A DNA stretch of 41,082 nucleotides. It comes from Entamoeba histolytica HM-1:IMSS (lineage: Eukaryota > Evosea > Mastigamoebida > Endamoebidae). Under the pieces are notes generated by a model that worked only from the letters and a program-made list of their open reading frames with translations, did not search any database and was not told the DNA's origin. The DNA lies in contig NW_001914957.1 of assembly GCF_000208925.1 (NCBI RefSeq), positions 11,518-52,599 of the forward strand, given 5' to 3'. This document shows, in pieces, positions 33,983 through 41,082 of the stretch. Positions within the stretch are counted from its first letter, which is position 1. Every line of letters starts with the position of its first letter. A program made the position numbers and the translations under genes.

Positions 33983-35776
33983 ATGTCACAGTGTTATCGA
34001 GTGGGACAATTTATCATTGGAAAAAAACTTGGAGAGGGGATGTGTGGAAAGGTATATCTTGCATTTCATGAAAAGACAGGAGTTAAAGTAGCTATTAAAA
34101 TAGTAGATAAAACAAAATTAATGAGAAAGCCAGAAATGAAAAGGAAAGTTTGAGAATTTTTTTGATTAGACTAATTGAAACAAACAACACCAAAAGATTT
34201 ATGAATTAAGAAGAAATTAATCATGAATAATAAAAGGTGAAGAAATAAGAATTTTAGGAGAGAAATAGAAAATTAATGAAGATAGGTAGAGCGAGAAATA
34301 GCATTTTTAAAAATAATCAATCATAGAAATGTTATGCAATTATATACTGTATATGAAACAACACGATATCTTTTCTTAGTAATGGAATTACTTGAAGGAG
34401 GAGAATTATTTGATTATATAAGTTCAAAAGGGAAATTAGAAATAGAAGAGGTATTAGTTTATTTCCAACAATTAATATTTGCAGTAGAACATTTTCATTC
34501 AAGACATATATGGTTTGTTAATTAAAAGAAAAAAAAATGGAATAATAATAATAAAAATAGTCATCATGATTTAAAGCCAGAGAATTTACTTTTAACAAAA
34601 GATCTTCAAACGATTAAAGTATGTGATTTTGGAATGTCATCATATTGTGGAAATAATAAACTTCGAGAATATTGTGGAAGTCCACATTATACAGCACCAG
34701 AAGTATGTAAGAAAGAAGCATATGATGGATTAATTTCAGACATTTGGTCATGTGGAGTAATTCTTTATGTAATGGCATTTGGATTAATGCCATTTGATGG
34801 AGATACATTAGAAGAATTAATAGAGAAAGTAAAAGTAGGGAAATTTGCATATCCCGAAGATATTGAAGTTCCCGAAGAAGTTAAGGATTTGATAAATCGA
34901 ATGCTTAGAGTTAATCCGAAAGAAAGAATTACAATAAAAGAAATTAAAGAACATAAATTCTTTCAAAGTAATAATCCTATTATAGAGAATGTACCATCAG
35001 TAATTGAAGAGGCAGGAGAGCCTATTAAAAATATTGATAGTAATATTATGGCAATTCTGTGTTATTTATTAAATAATGTACATATTACAGAAATAAGAGA
35101 AAACTTATTTGATCCACGACCAAATACTATTCGAGCATTTTATCGATTATTAGAACAACATCGTAAAAATGCACAAGGAGATCCATTTGCATTTTCAAGA
35201 AATAGTCCAGGACCACAAAGTCTTAAAAATACGATTTTTGCTATTCCAGGGTCATCTCCTAGTGATGTTGCATTTTCACCAGCATTTAATGACTTAGCTA
35301 ATAGAATTAAAGTTGAAATTCCACATGTTAAAACACCAAAACCAAGTCCATCACCAATGATGATTAATCAAGAAGCAAATAATAGTATAAGTATGGGACA
35401 ATCGCCAATAATGTTTAGTGTACCAAGAGAAGCTGAATGGGGATTTGTAGCAGCAAATAATGTTTCAACCACCGAAATAATAGAATTAGATTGTAGTGTT
35501 CAAACTGCAAGAAATAAAGTTGAAAAAGCATTTAATGAACTAGCTATTAATTGGAAAAAAGAAGGAGAAGTTTATGAATGTGATTATAAGTATTTAGAAG
35601 AAGAAGATGTTAATGTGATGTTTGAAGTTAGTATTGAAGAAGGAGAAATTAATGAAATATCAGCTGGATTTGGAATTGTTACAACAATTAGATTTGTCTA
35701 TACACAAGGGGATATTGTTTCATTTAGTGATGTCTATAACTTAATAACAAAGTTAGTGACAGACGTAGATTATTAA
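33983..35776 (+). CDS. CAMK-family protein kinase of BRSK/SAD type
   Basis: Three exons: 33983-34147, 34286-34512 and 34561-35776. Intron 1 (34148 GTTTGA to 34285 TAG; 138 bases) is unusually long with a donor differing from GTTTGT; intron 2 (34513 GTTTGT to 34560 TAG) is 48 bases. The product has 535 residues. Kinase features: GEGMCGKVY, VAIKIVDK, GGELFDY, C131-HHDLKPEN (D134 as catalytic base), VCDFGMSS, CGSPHYTAPE and SDIWSCGVILYVMAFGLMPF. Intron 2 splits the catalytic loop codon C131. The APE region YCGSPHY matches BRSK/SAD rather than SNF1. HRD is HHD here. The last 100 residues, with an acidic-Val pattern (CSVQTARNKVEKAFN), resemble a KA1-like domain. AMPK-related kinases sense energy or polarity; the function here is inferred. 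Confidence 0.9.
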
Positions 35777-35913
35777 GAGGTTAAAGACTAATACACTAAG
35801 GTTCAAAAGAAGTATTTTAAATCATCAATTCTTCATTTTAATATAAAATAGTTATTTTTTATAAAGAATAAATAAAATAAAACTATAAAATAATAAAGAA
35901 TAATTGTTGAATA

Positions 35914-36542
35914 ATGTCAAAACAAAAGCAAATTACAGAAAAAGGTATTCCTAAAGGAACTACACAAGTCAGTTTATCAGGATTTTCATTTTTATTTGCA
36001 GAATATGTTAGAAGAGAATTTCGAAAAGATAATAAACAAACAACAACAGAATTTCATGAAAAGTTATTTGATTTAGGATTTAATATTGGAATGAGGATGT
36101 TAGAAGTTATTAATATTAGGGAAAGAGAAAATGAACGAGATATAAATATGGACAATGTTGTTGGATTTATTGCAAAAGACATGTGGAGAGTTATGTTTGG
36201 ATATGGTGTTGATGTAGGACGAGTAAAAGGAAAAACAAATGAATGTTTGTTAAGAAATTTTATTATAAAATTGAAGGAGAAACAAATGAATTATTCAAAT
36301 TAGTTTTGATTACTGACAAAAATTTAATTATCACTGAATTTATGAGTTATGGGAATGAAAAGAACATTTATTGTGTTGCTTATGTTGCTGGAATGGCACA
36401 AGCATGTATTGATGGTGCAGATTTTGTTTGTTTATTTTATATAACAATAAGAATGTTAAAAACTAAATAAATATAGAAAGGAAATGTAAATTATGGAGAG
36501 GATGAAGATGGACCATATCTTCACATTATATTTCAACAATAA
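35914..36542 (+). CDS. TRAPP complex subunit 5/Trs31-like, with one-base frameshift
   Basis: From ATG 35914 the frame reads SGFSFLFAEYVRREF, FHEKLFDLGFNIGMRMLEV, REREN and GFIAKDMWRVMFG, the Bet3-fold pattern of TRAPPC5. It then shifts to a second frame (IEGETNELFKLVLI, YCVAYVAGMAQACIDGADF). Stop placement in the two frames confines the shift to 36243-36301; the A4 run at 36267-36270, one A short, is the best site. An intron at 36426 (GTTTGT) to 36476 (TAG) follows, and a last exon from 36477 (KGNVNYGEDEDGPYLHIIFQQ) ends at TAA 36540-36542. With one A added and the intron removed the length is 192 residues, the family size. TRAPP tethers vesicles at the Golgi as a Rab exchange factor. A sequencing error or a recent pseudogene would explain the shift equally well. 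Confidence 0.82.
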
Positions 36543-38840
36543 TTGAGACTGATTTTCATTTTTCACCAACTATACTTTTATTCAAAACATTCATATTTTG
36601 AATTTCAACATCTTTTTAATTTTACTTTTCTTCTTTAAATAGAGAAAAGCTCTAAAAACAATAGCATGAAATGACATAAACTATGTTTATTGAAAATACA
36701 ACCATGTTTTTAATAAGAAGAAATACAACAATGTTTCCATTTAAAGAAAATGATATAAAACTCATCATACTGAAGAATCTAGTGAATAGTTTCAAAAAAT
36801 AAAATGTAAGAGAATATTAATGTCAGTTCTACATCCATCAAAAGAGAAAAAACATCTGAAATGTTGAAGAACAACTGTAGTAATTCATATTCAACAATAT
36901 GAACGATAGTATTGAATGGGTGTTTTCTCATAATTTCTTAATCACAGAAGACAGAAACGAAAATAAAACAATTATTGAAAGGAAAGTTGACTAGTTTGAT
37001 GGGGAAGAAATATTAACAAGAAAGTTAGTGAAGAATCAGTCAAAAGAAATACTATTGATGATAGAAAATAGTACAGCATCAATTAGAAAGGAAATAAAAG
37101 AAGAGAAATATTTCATTTAATAGAAGAAGTAATGTTAGAATAGGGAGATTAATTTTTGGTATTGAAAAGATTAATATGATAAATGTTAGAGTTAGAGAAG
37201 TTATTACTGAGAAAATGGATAAAATGAAAAGTAATACCATTGAAAGAGTAGAATTAGTTTCAATTCTGTATTGGTATAACAAGTTTTGTGTTGATATTTG
37301 AAAAGAAGATATTTCTATTGTCAAACTTCAAAATTATTGGTATTTTCTGATTTGCGTATAATGTTGGTTTATATTTCACTGATTAATGAAACTTAAAACA
37401 ATGTTTAGAACTTTTATTTATACACTTTATTAAATAATTATATTTTTGTTTTAACATATAGATTTGCCTTTGAATGAAGGAAAATGAAATATGTTGAATA
37501 ATATGTATATCAAAAGGTAGTGAAATTGTATTGAACCAAAAAATTCACGAATTGAATATAAGCATAAATTGAATGATGATAATAAAATTTAAAAGGTGTA
37601 ACTAATGGAGTTTATAATATAATATTTGTATTATTGAAAATAAACATGGTATGTATAATTCAACCACTAAAAATCAATTTAAATTTGAAATAATAATGGC
37701 AATGTTGGTGATTATAAAATGATTAAATGAACATATATTCTTTTTCATTTATAGTTTAATTACAAACATCTGTCATTCAGAGTTTATTTTAATGATAATT
37801 TTTCTTCGTGAATTAGAGTAGCATTTTATTCGTGGTTTTGTTTATTTGATAATAACTGTTTTTTTTTTGTTTCATTAACCATATTTTTCATTTAATTGTT
37901 GTGTAATTGTTTCGTTCTAGTTTTACATTAGAACTTTTCAAGTATTAATAGAATATTTAAATCAACGTGGTGTTTATATAATAATCAAAAGACTTTATTG
38001 TTGATGTCATTATGTTTTTTTGCAATTTAATTAATTCTTAAAATTTCTTCAAATTATTTACTTGTTGTTGCTCATTTTATTATTGTTTTTATTTAATAGT
38101 TTGGATATTATATTATTTGTAAAAAGTAATTCAATGTTAACATCATCAATTCTTGTTAATGAGTATTTTATCATTCTTTTTATATTAACACTATTTTTGT
38201 TTATTTTACAATGGTTATTGTTTCTTTTTAATTTGTTATTCTTCTAGAGTCATTAAATTATAGACTCTATAGTGTTTTAATAGTCAAGCATTGTATAATT
38301 ATGTTTTACTTAGTTATTTGAATTTTTTTGTTTTTAGTTATTTTTATTGATACTAATCACTTTTATCACTGTTTTAATTCTGATATTAATATAATGTATT
38401 TGATTCATACATTTGTTTTATCATTTTATTTGATGTTTTGTTCTTTCTTTTATATTTTTATTTTTAGTTAATATGGTTTTATTAAAACATATCTTTTAAT
38501 TTATTTACTTTCTTTCCATTTTCTATCTGTCTTTGGTTCATTTGTAGTGTCTTTCTTTATTTAAATGTTGGTTCTTAAACCATGTTTGTGATATTTTATT
38601 TTTAATAATTTAATGTTGTGTTTAGCATTGATTCACTTATCAAATGAAGTGCAGAAATTATAATCTTACAAGTATCAATATCAGTTTCATTTTTATCATT
38701 AATTTTAAATTTTAAAAGTTTATCTTTATTATTCAATTTGATATTATTTTATATTCAACGATTCATTTTAATAGATTAGTAAATTGTTTAACTATTTCAA
38801 CATTCAAATTTTGAATTTATAAACATCATTTTAAATTGAA
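36543..38840. other. Gene-poor region with decayed coding remnants
   Basis: About 2.3 kb without an intact gene. A 56-codon open stretch at 37134-37301 has protein-like composition (RLIFGIEKINMINVRVREV), preceded by in-frame stops, and looks like a pseudogene remnant of unknown family. The remainder to 38840 is T-rich. The hydrophobic frame at 38062 is a by-product of that T richness. Confidence 0.45.
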
Positions 38841-39544
38841 ATGGAAGAGTTAATAAACAAAAACAATCAATTAATTAAAGAAGTAGTAGAAGCACTTCCA
38901 CAAAGTCAACAATCAATTTACGGTGTTAATAAGAATTATCACTATTATTTACTAATAAACAAAAAGAAGAAGAAACAAGAGCAAGGAGAGATGTTGCAAA
39001 GAATGAATGGAAGAAATTAACACAATAGAAGAAATGTTACAAATAGAAGAATGGACAAATAGAAAAGTAAGAAATATACTATTTGATTCAGATATTGATA
39101 ATTTGAATAAAAATACATCAGCATTTGAAGAAAGAATAATGAATAAAGAATATATAATAATTATTATTGAAGATTCAAAAGGAAATAAATTTGGAGGATA
39201 TGTTAATTCTAAAATTGAATCAATTAATGAACGAATAAATGATTCAAAATCATTTGTATTTTCATTAGAATCAAATGAAAGAATAAAATGAATGATGAAA
39301 TTTGATATTAAACAACCACAATATGCATTTTGTTTATTTCATCGAGCAGATAATCGTTTATTTGCATTTTGGAGATAATGACATTCTTGTTTATAAAGAA
39401 AATTATAAAACAAAATCATTTTGTAAACAACGTTCATATGAATATAAAGGAATATCAAATGCACTTTATGGAAAAGAACTTCCAAATCGTTTCAACAGAA
39501 AACGACTCATAGTAGTTGAAATGAAATGGTTCAATCTTGATTAA
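38841..39544 (+). pseudogene. Broken TLDc-domain protein gene
   Basis: An ATG at 38841 opens with a helical N terminus (MEELINKNNQLIKEVVEALP), then the frame shifts (EEETRARRDVAKNEWKKL) and meets a TAG. The main TLDc part is open from 39007: ILFDSDIDN, then EERIMNKEYIIIIIEDSKGN and FGGYVNSKIESI, to TGA 39291. A third segment, in a further frame, continues FAFGDNDILVYKEN, KSFCKQRSYEYKGISNALYG and FNRKRLIVVEMKW to 39544. These are the order and motifs of Entamoeba TLDc proteins, including the F-G-D-N-D-I block and the terminal I-V-V-E-M-K. At least three lesions make it a pseudogene; TLDc proteins are a multigene family in Entamoeba. The intact parent should be elsewhere in the genome. Confidence 0.72.
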
Positions 39545-41082
39545 TTGAAAATGAACTAAAAAAGAATAAAAAACAAATCAATGAAGAATATGAACATTTT
39601 GTTCATCTGTCAATGAATGAAATGGTAAAATTAAAAATTGACATAATTCAATGATTTATTTTATTTCATTTGAAATATTCACACCCAATGAGGGCGTTTT
39701 TAATAAATAAGAAAATAAATAAGAATAAAAAGCAAATAATGGAAAAAGAAGAGAAAGAAGGATATAAAAGAAACAAATAATATAAAAAAGAATATAAATA
39801 TATAAAAGAGTAAAAAGAAAGAAGAAGATAAAAATAAAGAATATAAAAAGTAATAAAAGAAAAGAGATAATAAAAGAAGAAAAGAAAGAAGAAATAAATA
39901 GTGTATTTTTATTGTAAAAAATTGGAAATATTCAATAAAAAGTGTCTAATTTAATGATGTAAAATGATTAACAATATTTTATTAATGAAAAATATTTTAT
40001 TCTTTTTATGTTTATTATTTATATGTATAATTTCATTATGATATTTATTATATAATCAATCATAAGTGTTATGTTATTATAACATGTAATATGTAATAAA
40101 ATATAAAATACAAATAATATGAATATATGATATAGAAAATTAAATGAATAATAAGAATAAATGATAAATAAAACGAGAAATGATAATCAATGATATAATA
40201 ATAAATTGAAAGTATAAAAGATAAAATTAATATTAATATAAATAAAAACAGTATAAATATAAAATGAAAGTAGATATAAATGATAAGAATATAAAAGATG
40301 AATAAGATGAATAAACAAATACATCTAAATAGAAAAGAATACCAATAAGAAAATCTAAATAATATAACCATAAAAACCATAAAATAAGAAAAATATAATA
40401 ATATCCAGATAAAAAGATGATATAAATAATATAACCAGAGAAATAAATATAAAAATAAAAGAATATAAAAATAAAATAATAAAAAGAATCCAAATAATAC
40501 AAATAATGATTCATCAAATCATTTATTTTATTAATATTTCATACAGAATGAATACAAATGATTATAAAATATAAACATAAGTATTTACAGATTGTATATT
40601 TATCATACTTTTTATTTTTTATTTTTCTTTAGGAGCAAAATATAATATGTTGAATATTCTATTGATGCAAATTTTTTTGCATCTTTTTTCATTTTTTGTA
40701 AAATAATTAGATGCATTATTTCTTTGATAATTTTCGTGCCTATCTCAATTCATTGTTTTTCTCTTATTAAAAAACTATTGATCTTGTATCAAAATATCAC
40801 CAATTGGTATTTATAATAAAACTGAATGTTAAATTATTGTCATCAAGTTTCAAATAATTGAAAGACATAAATCACTTTTGATTGCCTGTTTGTGTTATTA
40901 ATACTTTATTTTGTAATTTTATTGTTGAATAATGAATATTTGAAGTTATTGGTTGCGACTCAAGAATTAATTGATGTCATTAGGAAATTATTGAAACAAT
41001 AAATCTCCATCTAATCAAATAACAAGAATGATAATGAATGCTGACAAATTGTTAATAATTAAAATAAAAGAACAAGAAAGTA
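39545..41082. other. AT-rich, purine-biased region without genes
   Basis: About 1.5 kb. Positions 39710-39905 and 40085-40500 are dominated by A with G and almost no C, as tandem-like AAGAAATAA variants; they produce only Tyr/Ile/Phe-rich open frames on the minus strand. No gene, tRNA or named mobile element is visible. Confidence 0.5.
40664..40690 (+). terminator. Perfect hairpin followed by a T run
   Basis: GATGCAAA (40664-40671), a four-T loop and TTTGCATC (40676-40683) form an eight-base perfect stem, followed by TTTTTT. The form is that of a stem-loop terminator or snRNA 3' signal, but no transcript is apparent upstream. Confidence 0.3.

Noticed and set aside
36480..36542. Short orphan coding stretch after the TRAPPC5 frame
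   Set aside because: It is the last exon of TRAPPC5 through the 36426-36476 intron rather than a separate gene.
38062..38247. Small hydrophobic protein
   Set aside because: A Leu/Phe/Ile-rich frame expected in T-rich DNA with no promoter or conserved pattern.
40069..40517. Minus-strand Tyr/Phe/Ile-rich frames
   Set aside because: Produced by purine-rich low-complexity sequence on the plus strand; no gene-like composition.

Overview
The window is nuclear DNA of an Entamoeba species, most likely of the E. histolytica / dispar / nuttalli group. The evidence is strong AT richness, compact genes with very short intergenic spaces, short introns with the Entamoeba donor GTTTGT and mostly TAG acceptors, GAAC/TATA-like core promoters close to the ATG, a tRNA gene embedded in short tandem repeats, and a chitinase with the Entamoeba eight-cysteine chitin-binding domain followed by Ser/Glu/Lys/His repeats. 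I cannot resolve the species from the sequence alone.

Layout. Positions 1-505 are the edge of a tRNA-Ser(TGA) unit flanked by three kinds of short tandem repeat. Two intron-containing genes follow (PH-domain protein, leucine-rich-repeat protein), then about 1.8 kb of decayed sequence with remnants of two genes (3491-5184). From 5322 to 36542 the window is gene dense: Ras-like GTPase, small ferredoxin, HD-domain hydrolase, FACT subunit SPT16, a small membrane protein, a Lys/Ser-tailed protein, a possible CudA/STAT-like factor, chitinase, profilin, a long helical protein, a secreted protein of unknown function, a PSMG4-like proteasome chaperone, mRNA capping enzyme, a transmembrane TKL kinase, a RhoGEF, a Yak1/DYRK kinase, a possible Nup155-like nucleoporin, a head-to-head pair of related secreted proteins, a BRSK-like kinase, and a TRAPPC5-like protein with a one-base frameshift. 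From 36543 to the end the sequence is gene poor, with a broken TLDc-domain gene and low-complexity purine-rich stretches.

There is no operon logic. Neighbouring genes serve unrelated processes: signalling (Ras, RhoGEF, three kinases), cytoskeleton (profilin), chromatin and mRNA maturation (SPT16, capping enzyme), cyst wall remodelling (chitinase), proteasome assembly and Golgi traffic. Splicing was worked out by hand in nine places. It joins open frames that look separate, adds missing 3' ends to the PH and TRAPPC5 genes, and removes a false membrane segment from the RhoGEF.

I did not find a convincing undescribed multi-gene system. The most interesting individual observations are the Ras-like GTPase with three altered catalytic-site residues, the SPT16 lacking its N-terminal lobe and carrying a PCNA-box-like tail, the in-frame intron of the RhoGEF, the related secreted-protein pair, and the tRNA repeat-array boundary.
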